A model generated the notes under the pieces. That model was not told the origin of the DNA, did not search any database, and saw only the letters and a list, made by a program, of their open reading frames with translations. A stretch of 48,708 bases of DNA from Gammaproteobacteria bacterium (lineage in GTDB: Bacteria; Pseudomonadota; Gammaproteobacteria; Pseudomonadales; Oceanobacteraceae). Below, one piece after another: positions 7,618 to 15,589 of this stretch; position 1 is the first letter of the stretch, and every line of letters starts with the position of its first letter. The DNA lies in contig JABXIK010000059.1 in the NCBI GenBank assembly GCA_013373125.1, positions 1 through 48,708 of the forward strand, in the 5' to 3' direction. Position numbers and translations under genes: made by a program.

Positions 7618-8178
7618 ATGAAAACACTTTTAAGTATCTGTTTAATGACTTTGCTCAGCGTGGTTGCACAAGCCAAAGAAGTGGCTGGTGTAAACCTGCC
7701 AGATAGTCTTACGGCCCAAGATCAGCCATTAACCTTAAATGGTGTTGGCATCCGCTCTAAGTTCTTTATGGACATTTATGCTGCTGGTTTGTATTTAGCT
7801 GAAAATTCAAAAGAAGCTAAATCAATCATTGAGCAAGATAAGCCAATGGCGCTGCGTCTGCATATCACGTCTGGACTGCTAAGCGCTGAAAAGATGGAGT
7901 CCGCAACGCGTGAAGGCTTTGAAAAATCAACCGGTGGCAATACTGCTCCGATTCAAACCACCATCGATAGCTTCATTGCTACGTTCAAAGATGGCATCGT
8001 AGAAAATGACGTGTTTGACTTTGTCTATGTACCAAGTGTCGGAGTAAAAGTGATGAAAAATGGTGAGCTAAAAACCACAGTTGAAGGCTTGGCGTTTAAA
8101 CAAGCTTTGTTTGGTATTTGGCTATCTGAAGATGCAGTACAAGATGATTTGAAAGAAGGGTTATTGGGCAGTCTTTAA
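7618..8178 (+). CDS. chalcone isomerase-like family periplasmic protein
   Basis: 186 residues with a clear signal peptide (MKTLLSICLMTLLSVVAQA, cleavage before KEVAGV). The mature part has the bacterial chalcone-isomerase-like pattern: VNLPDSLTAQDQPLTLNGVGIRSK, then FFMDIYAAGLYL, and a C-terminal VEGLAFKQALFGIWLSED. Such proteins share the CHI fold but are not shown to act on flavonoids; their role in the envelope is unknown. It is monocistronic, with its own promoter and a terminator shared with the convergent kinase gene. Confidence 0.85.
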   Translation: MKTLLSICLMTLLSVVAQAKEVAGVNLPDSLTAQDQPLTLNGVGIRSKFFMDIYAAGLYLAENSKEAKSIIEQDKPMALRLHITSGLLSAEKMESATREGFEKSTGGNTAPIQTTIDSFIATFKDGIVENDVFDFVYVPSVGVKVMKNGELKTTVEGLAFKQALFGIWLSEDAVQDDLKEGLLGSL

Positions 8179-8188
8179 ACTTATAAAA

Positions 8189-8214
8189 AAGCCAGCGATT
8201 AGCTGGCTTTTTTA
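8189..8214. terminator. bidirectional terminator
   Basis: Stem GCCAGC/GCTGGC (8191-8196/8202-8207) with A-run before and T-run after, between the chalcone-isomerase-like gene and the convergent hybrid kinase gene, whose stop codon it overlaps. Confidence 0.88.
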
Positions 8215-9876
8215 TATCCATTTCAAAAGAGTATCTTTGAGTAATCCAAGTTTTATTGGTTTACTTAAAAAATCACTCATCCCTGCATCGAAGCACTGCT
8301 GTTTTTCTTTGTCGGTAGCGCCAGCTGTGAGCGCAACGACAGGTAGTGAAGAGAATTGATTGTCTTTACGAATGGCTTGTGTGGCCTGAAATCCATCTAG
8401 TACGGGCATTTGACAGTCCATAAGTACCACACCATAGCGCTCTTTTTGTAAGGCTTCGATGGCTTCTTTGCCGTTGCCACACACATCAAACTCATAGCCT
8501 AATCGTTTCAACATGGCACTGATAACCATTTGATTTGTGCGGTTGTCTTCGGCCACAAGAATGCGTTTGGCTTTTTCTTGTGAAGGTTGGAGGGTGCTTT
8601 CATGGGTGGCGGTTTCAACTGCATGGCCTTTCTTCAGGTGGATATTGAAAATGAAAGTAGAACCTTCATTGATTTCACTTTCTACTCGAATAGTTCCGCC
8701 CATTAATTCGATTAAACGTTTGGTAATTTGAAGCCCAAGACCCGTACCGCCGTATTTGCGAGTGGTAGAAGAATCCACTTGTGTGAATGCTTCAAATAAA
8801 AATTTCTGCTTATCTACAGGTATGCCAATACCCGTATCAATTACGCGGAATTCCAGCTGAGGGCCGGGCTCACTGTGTATACAGTGAACATCCACATGAA
8901 TGCCGCCGGTGCGGGTAAATTTTAAGCTGTTGCTGATGAGGTTCAGTAAAATCTGCTTGATGCGCAGAGGGTCGCCGGAAAGAAACTCAGGTATTTGTGG
9001 GTCTAGGCTAAAAGTGTATTTGAGATTCTTTTCTTTTAATTGCGCAATGAATATGTGCTCTAGGGATTCGCATATCTCTTTGAGTGAAAAATCAGTTTCT
9101 TCTAGTTCCAGCTTACCCGCTTCAATTTTAGAAAAATCCAGAATATCGTTAATGATAGCGAGCAAAGCTTCACCGGACTTTTCGATGGTGCTGACATAGC
9201 GTGCTTGTTCTTCGGTTAGTGAAGTCTCAGATAAAATGTCGGCAATGCCGATAATGCCATTCAATGGGGTGCGTATTTCATGGCTCATGTGGGCTAAGAA
9301 TTGGGATTTGGCTTCGGATGCCGCGGCAGCGGTCTTGGACTCTTGTTCCGCCATCATGATTTGTTTTTGCAAGTCTGCGGCGTGTCGAATGTCTCGATAG
9401 GATCTAAGGGCATTCAAGAGAGCCATGCGCAGTTTGTGTGCGGTGATATCCGTTTTGCTCAGATAATCGTTAATATCGTAATCTTGAAACACGGACTCTT
9501 CTGGCGCTGCCCCAGGCTGGCCGGTGCGAATGAGCAAACGTATTTCGTTATTACTGTATTCGTTACGTATGTGGTTAACCAATTTCAGCCCAGCGTCATC
9601 AGTTTCCATAACGACATCGACTAAAGCCACGGCCACATTGTCGTGTTTACCTAAATATTCGATGGCCTCTTTGGCACTTAAAGCGCTGGCTAACTGAATG
9701 GGGTGGCCATCAAATTGAAAGCCACGTAAGACCATTTTGGTGAGCTGATGCACGTATTCGTCATCGTCGACTACGAGAATAAGGTAATGTTGATCACTGG
9801 CGTTGGATTCTGTGATCTGGATGTCAGAGCTGCTTTCGGTATCGTCACCGAATAACAGATCATCACCTGGACTCAT
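8212..9876 (-). CDS. soluble REC-HisKA-HATPase-REC hybrid sensor kinase
   Basis: A 554-residue cytoplasmic hybrid kinase with no membrane segment. The order is an N-terminal receiver (phospho-acceptor Asp87 in ALVDVVME), a coiled linker near 165-190, HisKA with His199 in [11 protein letters not shown], HATPase with N-box Asn316, DTGIGI and GGTGLGL, then a C-terminal receiver with Asp487 in [11 protein letters not shown]. An N-terminal receiver instead of a sensor suggests it takes its signal from another phosphodonor. The start at 9876 follows AGGGAG; an upstream ATG at 9936 has no such site. It lies 84 nt downstream of a lone receiver gene, likely one operon. Confidence 0.92.
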   Translation of the reverse strand: MSPGDDLLFGDDTESSSDIQITESNASDQHYLILVVDDDEYVHQLTKMVLRGFQFDGHPIQLASALSAKEAIEYLGKHDNVAVALVDVVMETDDAGLKLVNHIRNEYSNNEIRLLIRTGQPGAAPEESVFQDYDINDYLSKTDITAHKLRMALLNALRSYRDIRHAADLQKQIMMAEQESKTAAAASEAKSQFLAHMSHEIRTPLNGIIGIADILSETSLTEEQARYVSTIEKSGEALLAIINDILDFSKIEAGKLELEETDFSLKEICESLEHIFIAQLKEKNLKYTFSLDPQIPEFLSGDPLRIKQILLNLISNSLKFTRTGGIHVDVHCIHSEPGPQLEFRVIDTGIGIPVDKQKFLFEAFTQVDSSTTRKYGGTGLGLQITKRLIELMGGTIRVESEINEGSTFIFNIHLKKGHAVETATHESTLQPSQEKAKRILVAEDNRTNQMVISAMLKRLGYEFDVCGNGKEAIEALQKERYGVVLMDCQMPVLDGFQATQAIRKDNQFSSLPVVALTAGATDKEKQQCFDAGMSDFLSKPIKLGLLKDTLLKWI

Positions 9877-9960
9877 TTGATTCTCCCTAATCGACCCACA
9901 TCTAGGGCTTTTAGAAATTATAGACCCCAGTTGCATTTTTATTGTGTGAATATGGGTCTA

Positions 9961-10404
9961 TTATACGGAATTCTTAGAAGAAGTTTGCTGATTAATCCAT
10001 AAATTCAAGATATTGCTGAGTTCGCTAAACTTGAAAGGCTTGCCCATGAAGTCGTCCATGTCTACATCGAAGCAAGCTTGTTTATTGCTTTCACGAACAT
10101 CTGCTGTCAGAGCAATCACTGGCGTACGTTTTAGATTGTTGTCTTTTTCATATTTGCGAATGTGTGTTGTGCACTCTAAACCGCTCATGCCGGGCAGCAT
10201 ACAATCCATGAAGACGCAGTTGAAAGGCTTTTCAGCATAAAGCTCTACGCCTTTTTCCCCTGTATCAGCCCAAGAGACACGACAGCCAAGTTTGATTAAT
10301 TGCTGCTCAAGAACCATGAAGTTAATGGCATTGTCTTCCACGACCAAAATCTCACATCCCGAAAAAGGCGCTAATGTATCTTTTGTTCGATCTTCCTCAC
10401 TCAT
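9961..10404 (-). CDS. single-domain response regulator
   Basis: 147 residues: one receiver domain with acidic pocket VVEDN (21-25), phospho-acceptor Asp67 in FMDCMLPGMSG, the Thr switch in ALTADVRES and Lys in GKPFKF. There is no output domain. It resembles the C-terminal receiver of the neighbouring hybrid kinase, as if a relay module split off. It is transcribed first in the pair; an 8-bp inverted repeat (9920-9927/9954-9961) lies between the genes. A phosphorelay role is inferred. Confidence 0.9.
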   Translation of the reverse strand: MSEEDRTKDTLAPFSGCEILVVEDNAINFMVLEQQLIKLGCRVSWADTGEKGVELYAEKPFNCVFMDCMLPGMSGLECTTHIRKYEKDNNLKRTPVIALTADVRESNKQACFDVDMDDFMGKPFKFSELSNILNLWINQQTSSKNSV

Positions 10405-10516
10405 TGAGTGTAGCCCTATGAAATGTAGGTGAATGTTTGATTGATGGGGCCAAAATGGAATTTGGCTATCATTAAATATGGCAAAGCATTGCCAGATTAC
10501 CAGCCAGAAAACGAAA

Positions 10517-10546
10517 TATTTCAGGCCAATAATTTGGCCTGAAATA
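10517..10546 (-). terminator. terminator of the Lon-like protease gene
   Basis: A perfect 13-bp stem (10517-10529/10534-10546) with a 4-nt loop, 14 nt beyond the stop codon. On the minus strand it is followed by TTTCGTTTT. Confidence 0.7.
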
Positions 10547-10559
10547 AGGTAGGAGGGGG

Positions 10560-13007
10560 TTAGTGCTTGGTGACTTTTTTAGCTTCTTTCTCTTCCTTTT
10601 CGTCTTTTTCTTCTTCGTGATGATCTTCTTCTCGGCCAATATCTGCTATGTCACGTAGGCGCTCGAGTACGCGGTAGTTAATCGAGCCGCGAGGGAATGT
10701 GCCTTTGCGTGAAAGCTTGCCAGCTTTGCGATCCATGAGGATTTCTAAAGCTTGGTCTACCGATTCGATACCATAAATATAGAAATCGCCTTTTTCTACG
10801 GCTTCGATCACTTCTTTTTTCAGTACAAGGTGTTTCACGTTGGACGCAGGGATTAGGACGCCTTGCTTCTTATTAAGGCCACGTGCTTTGCAGATAGAGA
10901 AAAAGCCTTCAATTTTTTCATTGATACCACCAACCGCTTGCACTTCACCATATTGGTTGATGGAGCCGGTTACAGCCAAGCATTGATGGATCGGAATGTA
11001 ACTCAATGCACTGATCAAAGCACAAGCTTCAGCCAAGGAAGCGCTGTCTCCATCCACATAACCATAGCTTTGTTCCATGGCGATAGAGGCACTGACTTCT
11101 AGTGGAAATTCTTGAGCATAAGTGTGCCCAAGGTAACCAGTCAGAATCATCACTCCTTTGGTGTGAATGTTTTGACCAAGATTTGCCTCGCGCTCAATAT
11201 CTACGATGCCGCGTCCACCAGGATAAACGGTTGCCGTGATGCGAGCAGGAGCACCGAAAGAGCTGTCACCAATGGACAAAACAGTAAGACCGTTGATTTT
11301 ACCGATGGCCTCACCTTCTGTGTCTATCAAAATGGTGCCATCTAAGATGTCATCTAAGATTTCTTTTTGGATGCGGCCACTGCGTTGTTCTTTAGCATCA
11401 AGCGCACGACTGACATGGTCGGCGCAAATGGTTTCTTCTTGTGCCAATTTTCGTACAAATTCGGCTTCGGCTAACAGCTCAAAAAGATCACCAATGCGGG
11501 CACTAAGGTGACGTTGATCTTCTGCTAAGCGTGCGCTTTGCTCAATCATTCGCACGACACCTTCGCGGCTAATCGGCGCGTAGGACTTCTCTTCGCAGCG
11601 GCTCTGTAATAAGCGTGCAAAGGCTTCCATGTGGTCTGGCGTACAAGGCAGGTAGTCATCGAAGTCTACCAGTACACGGAACATGTCATTAAAGTCATCA
11701 TCGAGATCTTGCAGCAAGTAGTAAGTGCTGCGAGAACCAATCAATACAATTTTCACATTTAATGGAATCCATTCAGGAATGAGAGTGGTTGTACTGATTA
11801 ACCCCATCTCGCTATATGGACTTTCAATTTTTAATTGATTGGAAGAAAGGGCGCGCTTTAAAGCTTCCCATACGAATGGTTCGTGTAATAGTTTTTCGGC
11901 ATCCACAATTAGGTAGCCGCCATTGGCGCGATGCAGCGCACCTGGGCAAATTTTACGGTAGTGGGTGACAAGCGCGCCTTGTTCGCTGGTGTATTCTATG
12001 CGGCCAAATAAATTCGCATAGTTAGGATGGGCTTCATATACAACGGGTGCCCCTGAGTCCTGTTGGCGACTGACCAATAGATTCGGCATGTAGGTTTCTT
12101 CTAAAAACAGACGTTTGGCGCTGTCTTCACGGCTTTCTAAAATACGATCGTCGGTTAACTCTGCAATAACAGTACGATGCAGATTCTGTTTGACGTTGGA
12201 TAGGTAGGTGATGATGCTTTCTACATCTTTGTATTTATCAAGCAGCGGCTGCATAAGCGGAATAACGGCTTCATCAATGGTTTCTTGATTAAGCTTTTTT
12301 AGCGCTTCAGTGCTTTCTCGTTTCCATTGGGGTAACGGTACTAACTCATCGTTTAATTGCCCTTCAAGTTCATGGATGTTGTTATGGAATGCTTCACGCG
12401 TCTCTTCATCTAGTTGAGCAAATTCTGTTTCGTCTAGGCTTTTACCTTCACGCATTGGCGTAAAGCTAATAGAGGCGCTGTCACGATACATGGCGATATT
12501 GAGTTTCAATGCGGCCTGTTCGATACGATCGATCACGCGGTCGTAACGTAAATTGAAATCACGATCAATTAAGCTCTTTTTTTGCTGATAAGTTGGGTGC
12601 TCAAATGCAGCAGGAAAGGTGGCTAATAAATTATCGATGAGGGTATTGAAGTCATCTTTGAATTCTTGGCCTTTACCTGCTTGTAATTCTAGCTTTAAAG
12701 GTTCGCGATTATTGTCGAAGTTATTCACATACGCCCAATCGCTTGGGCTGGTTTGTCGCTTCGCTTCACTTTTTAAATATTCGGTAATGTAAGAGCTGCG
12801 TCCAGTACCGGAATCACCCATTACGTAAACGTTATATCCTGGGCGATCCATCGCTACGCCAAATTGGATAGCAGTAACGGCTCGGTCTTGTCCAAGGACG
12901 CCGTTGTATGGAATTAACTCATTGCTGCTAGAAAAATTGAGGCTGTCTTTGGGAATTTGGATGCTTAATTGATCTGGTGTCAAAGAAGGGTGTGTCGCTT
13001 TTGCCAT
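10560..13007 (-). CDS. Lon-family AAA+ ATP-dependent protease (LonB/AsrA-like)
   Basis: About 815 residues of the Lon-like family that includes Pseudomonas PA0779 (AsrA) and E. coli YcbZ. An ATPase-like N part has a P-loop variant GDSGTGRSS (64-72) with Arg where Walker A normally has Lys, and Walker B GGYLIVDAEKLL. A Lon protease domain follows with catalytic Ser655 (DGDSASLAEA) and Lys698 (GGINEKIEGF), and a highly charged Glu/Lys-rich tail. The start at 13007 is preferred; a TTG at 13067 extends it by 20 residues with no ribosome binding site. A soluble quality-control or stress protease is inferred. Confidence 0.9.
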   Translation of the reverse strand: MAKATHPSLTPDQLSIQIPKDSLNFSSSNELIPYNGVLGQDRAVTAIQFGVAMDRPGYNVYVMGDSGTGRSSYITEYLKSEAKRQTSPSDWAYVNNFDNNREPLKLELQAGKGQEFKDDFNTLIDNLLATFPAAFEHPTYQQKKSLIDRDFNLRYDRVIDRIEQAALKLNIAMYRDSASISFTPMREGKSLDETEFAQLDEETREAFHNNIHELEGQLNDELVPLPQWKRESTEALKKLNQETIDEAVIPLMQPLLDKYKDVESIITYLSNVKQNLHRTVIAELTDDRILESREDSAKRLFLEETYMPNLLVSRQQDSGAPVVYEAHPNYANLFGRIEYTSEQGALVTHYRKICPGALHRANGGYLIVDAEKLLHEPFVWEALKRALSSNQLKIESPYSEMGLISTTTLIPEWIPLNVKIVLIGSRSTYYLLQDLDDDFNDMFRVLVDFDDYLPCTPDHMEAFARLLQSRCEEKSYAPISREGVVRMIEQSARLAEDQRHLSARIGDLFELLAEAEFVRKLAQEETICADHVSRALDAKEQRSGRIQKEILDDILDGTILIDTEGEAIGKINGLTVLSIGDSSFGAPARITATVYPGGRGIVDIEREANLGQNIHTKGVMILTGYLGHTYAQEFPLEVSASIAMEQSYGYVDGDSASLAEACALISALSYIPIHQCLAVTGSINQYGEVQAVGGINEKIEGFFSICKARGLNKKQGVLIPASNVKHLVLKKEVIEAVEKGDFYIYGIESVDQALEILMDRKAGKLSRKGTFPRGSINYRVLERLRDIADIGREEDHHEEEKDEKEEKEAKKVTKH

Positions 13008-13210
13008 TAAGGTCAGAACTCCATTTAAATCTGAGCAAACCTTATGGTGTATTGCCCATCGGGGCAAGCTTTTAACGTTCTGTGTTGTTGGGTTTTTGGA
13101 CCAATTTCGTCAACTTTGTATTTATTGCTGTTTTTCTGTTCAAAAAGTTTGACTTTATAATGATGACAGGTCATATTTATTAAGGTTGATTTAGTGGGAG
13201 AAATATAAAA

Positions 13211-13507
13211 ATGGGCGTGCAGTTAGAAGATCGCACCACGATTGATATGTTTCGAGAGGCGCAGAAAGGGCGTCCTCGTTCCAATCCATATCCAAGGGAA
13301 GTGCAAATCCGTGTGAATAAACGCATGCAGCGTATGCGTGATAAGCATAAGGGTATGCGCCGTATGGAAGTGAAAATGCCGCGAGAGTTGGTTGAGCAGT
13401 TAGATGAGTATGCCAAACAGCAAGAATGCACTCGCACCGAGGTGGTTGAATTATGCATCACCGAATGGTTTGAAATGATGAGTAAAGAATTGTCGCAAGA
13501 CGTGTGA
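13211..13507 (+). CDS. ybfE: YbfE-like ribbon-helix-helix protein
   Basis: A 98-residue basic protein aligning by eye with E. coli YbfE (the LexA-regulated protein): DRTTIDMFREAQKGRPRSNP, then EVQIRVNKRMQRMRDKHKGMRR, then an RHH-type segment MEVKMPRELVEQLDEYAKQ with a following helix pair. DNA binding is inferred from the RHH fold. GGGAG sits 9 nt before the ATG. Unlike the E. coli case, I find no CTGT-N8-ACAG box upstream. A terminator follows, so it is a single-gene unit. Confidence 0.78.
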   Translation: MGVQLEDRTTIDMFREAQKGRPRSNPYPREVQIRVNKRMQRMRDKHKGMRRMEVKMPRELVEQLDEYAKQQECTRTEVVELCITEWFEMMSKELSQDV

Positions 13508-13533
13508 ACTTGGCAGTGTCTCCTGCTTGGTTA

Positions 13534-13568
13534 CGCCACCAGACATCGTGTTTTGGTGGCGTTTTTTT
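13534..13568 (+). terminator. intrinsic terminator
   Basis: Stem CGCCACCA/TGGTGGCG (13534-13541/13554-13561) with a 12-nt loop and a run of seven Ts. Confidence 0.9.
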
Positions 13569-13621
13569 GCTTTTACAAAGCTGTGATATGATGCGATCAA
13601 TTTTTAATTGATGGCTTTTAA

Positions 13622-14938
13622 ATGTCCGATCTGCAACTTAATCAAGATGGTCAAATAATTAATTTGCCCATTTATCCTCATCGCAATTCTTTGTATGAAG
13701 AATTACATACTCGTCCTTCACCAAAAATTGATACCCCATGTTATGTCACTCATATCGCTTTATTACGCGGTGAAGGGGATGTTCAGCAAGAATACGACCT
13801 GGTTGTAGCTTTGTGTCAGCGCTTTAGTGTGAACCCTCCGGCATCCGGTTCTTCATGTTTTTATCAGGGGTTTGGTGGCTTTGAGTTTCGTTGGGAGCGT
13901 CATACTGAATTCTCAACCTATACCTTTATTCGTCCAATTGATGAGCAGAAAGAAGAAGAGTTTGCTTTAGCATTTATCCCAAAAGATTGGTTGAACCAAT
14001 TACCGGGTGAATTAGTGGTGGCGTTAAATATTCGAGTGCAAGATCAAGAGTCGAATGAAGCAGAACAAAATCACTTTTTTGAAGGGCAGCGTCTTGTTGG
14101 TAGTTATGTGGCGAACGGTAAAGCCAAAGCGTTGAACAGTTTCCGATTGCACAGTGATGGCTTTGGCCGCTGCTTGGTCATTAATAATGGTTTAAATGCC
14201 TATCAAACTGGGCGATTGGTTCAGCGTATCTTGGAGCTTGATACCTATCGATTAACGGCGTTGATGGGGTTGCCGGTTGCGCGCAGTTTAAGTGCAGATG
14301 TCTCGTTAATGGAATCCCAATTGGCGGAAATCAACCAAAAAATTGCTGAGATTCAAACGGAACAAGATGAGCGCGCTTTATTGAAGCGCTTATCCTTAAT
14401 TGCAGCCAAAGTAGAGCAATATCGTAGTGATACTAACTATCGGTTTGCGGCGACCAACGCATATCATGCGTTGGTTGGAAAACGCTTAGAGCAAGTTTTT
14501 GAGCAGCGCATTTCAGGCATGCAAACCATGCGAGAGTTTCTAGAGCGCCGCTTAACTCCCGGTATTCGAACTTGTAACAGCGTGCGGGATCGTTTGGAAG
14601 ATTTGAGTCGACGCATTCATCGGACGACCAGTTTGCTGCGTACACGAGTCGAGGTGAGTATTGAAAGCCAAAATCAAAAATTACTCGCTTCTATGGATCG
14701 CCGTTCCAGTTTGCAATTGCGCTTGCAGCAGACTGTTGAAGGCTTGTCAGTAGTGGCCATTAGTTACTATCTACTCAGTTTATTAGGTTATGGTTTTGAA
14801 GGTATGGTGCGTTGGGGCTTGCCTTTGGACTCTAAGATTGCGTCAGGGATTGCCATGCCGATTGTACTAGGCTTGGTCTACTGGGGTGTGCGTCGCCACA
14901 TAAAGGCGCTCGCTAAGCACACAAAATCCCAGCGGTAA
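13622..14938 (+). CDS. DUF3422 family membrane protein
   Basis: A 438-residue protein with the DUF3422 signature near the N terminus (NSLYEELHTRPSPKI, about 23-37; a FGGFEFRWERHTEFSTYTF block about 82-100). A long coiled-coil-rich region (about 220-350) follows, then two C-terminal membrane helices (LSVVAISYYLLSLLGYGF and ASGIAMPIVLGLVYWGV) and a basic tail. It is likely anchored in the inner membrane with a large cytoplasmic domain. The function of the family is not established. Confidence 0.88.
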   Translation: MSDLQLNQDGQIINLPIYPHRNSLYEELHTRPSPKIDTPCYVTHIALLRGEGDVQQEYDLVVALCQRFSVNPPASGSSCFYQGFGGFEFRWERHTEFSTYTFIRPIDEQKEEEFALAFIPKDWLNQLPGELVVALNIRVQDQESNEAEQNHFFEGQRLVGSYVANGKAKALNSFRLHSDGFGRCLVINNGLNAYQTGRLVQRILELDTYRLTALMGLPVARSLSADVSLMESQLAEINQKIAEIQTEQDERALLKRLSLIAAKVEQYRSDTNYRFAATNAYHALVGKRLEQVFEQRISGMQTMREFLERRLTPGIRTCNSVRDRLEDLSRRIHRTTSLLRTRVEVSIESQNQKLLASMDRRSSLQLRLQQTVEGLSVVAISYYLLSLLGYGFEGMVRWGLPLDSKIASGIAMPIVLGLVYWGVRRHIKALAKHTKSQR

Positions 14939-15016
14939 TCTTACTTTCATAATGACGGTGGTATATTGGCACGGTAATCGCACTAAACTGGCTGAAATTA
15001 CCTAAAGGACAGCTTT

Positions 15017-15472
15017 ATGACACCGTCAATTGATCCTAATCGTGAAAATAACAACAAGCGTCATGATGATGGCTTACCAGATTGGCAAGCCATGGCTTGT
15101 GTCAAACCCTCAGCCGAGCAATACGCCAATATTTTGCAATCCAGCATTCTGTTCCTGCGCCGATTTATTTGCCATGAATCTCTTTATGGTGACAGCGAAG
15201 GGGCAAGAGAGCTGTTAAAGGTGCAAGAATTATTGGCGACGTTGGAGCAATCCAGCGAGTCTCAATTCAATATCCAGTTGCGTGAAAGCTATGAATACGT
15301 CTGCTGTTATCTTGAATTGCTTCATGAAACGCAGGCCCCATTAGACCTGTGTGTGGAATTTGAACGACTGATTCAAATCTTAGAAGCGGTGCAATGTATG
15401 CAACAGCAAACGGCATTAGGGGTGATGGGGTCCCTTGCGCAATTACATTCCCATTTGAAGTACCGAAGCTAA
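15017..15472 (+). CDS. hypothetical protein
   Basis: 151 residues, soluble, no signal peptide, family not recognised. Mostly helical with several Cys (CVKPS, RFICHES, YVCCYLELL, AVQCMQQQ). AAAGGA lies 9 nt before the ATG, a good ribosome binding site, and reading is clean through the stop. It follows DUF3422 by 78 nt and precedes an exporter gene by 117 nt, all on one strand, but no link is evident. Confidence 0.65.
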   Translation: MTPSIDPNRENNNKRHDDGLPDWQAMACVKPSAEQYANILQSSILFLRRFICHESLYGDSEGARELLKVQELLATLEQSSESQFNIQLRESYEYVCCYLELLHETQAPLDLCVEFERLIQILEAVQCMQQQTALGVMGSLAQLHSHLKYRS

Positions 15473-15589
15473 AGGATTGTATGAACTGGCTTAAATTGTA
15501 ACAGTTTGTTCGGTCTCAGCCCTTGCATGTTAAGCGCCATACTTTTATAAAGGCCAGCTGTTTACTTTAAAATAGTTGTTTTTGTTTAT

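Noticed and set aside
8537..11511. Several plus-strand open frames inside the kinase, receiver and Lon-like genes.
   Set aside because: Antisense shadows of well-supported coding regions without start signals or protein-like composition.
13120..13180. ATGACAGGTCAT palindrome as an SOS box for the YbfE-like gene.
   Set aside because: It lacks the CTGT half at the right distance; the short symmetry may be chance.
13180..13461. Minus-strand frame opposite the YbfE-like gene.
   Set aside because: Antisense to a gene with a recognised family and good ribosome binding site.
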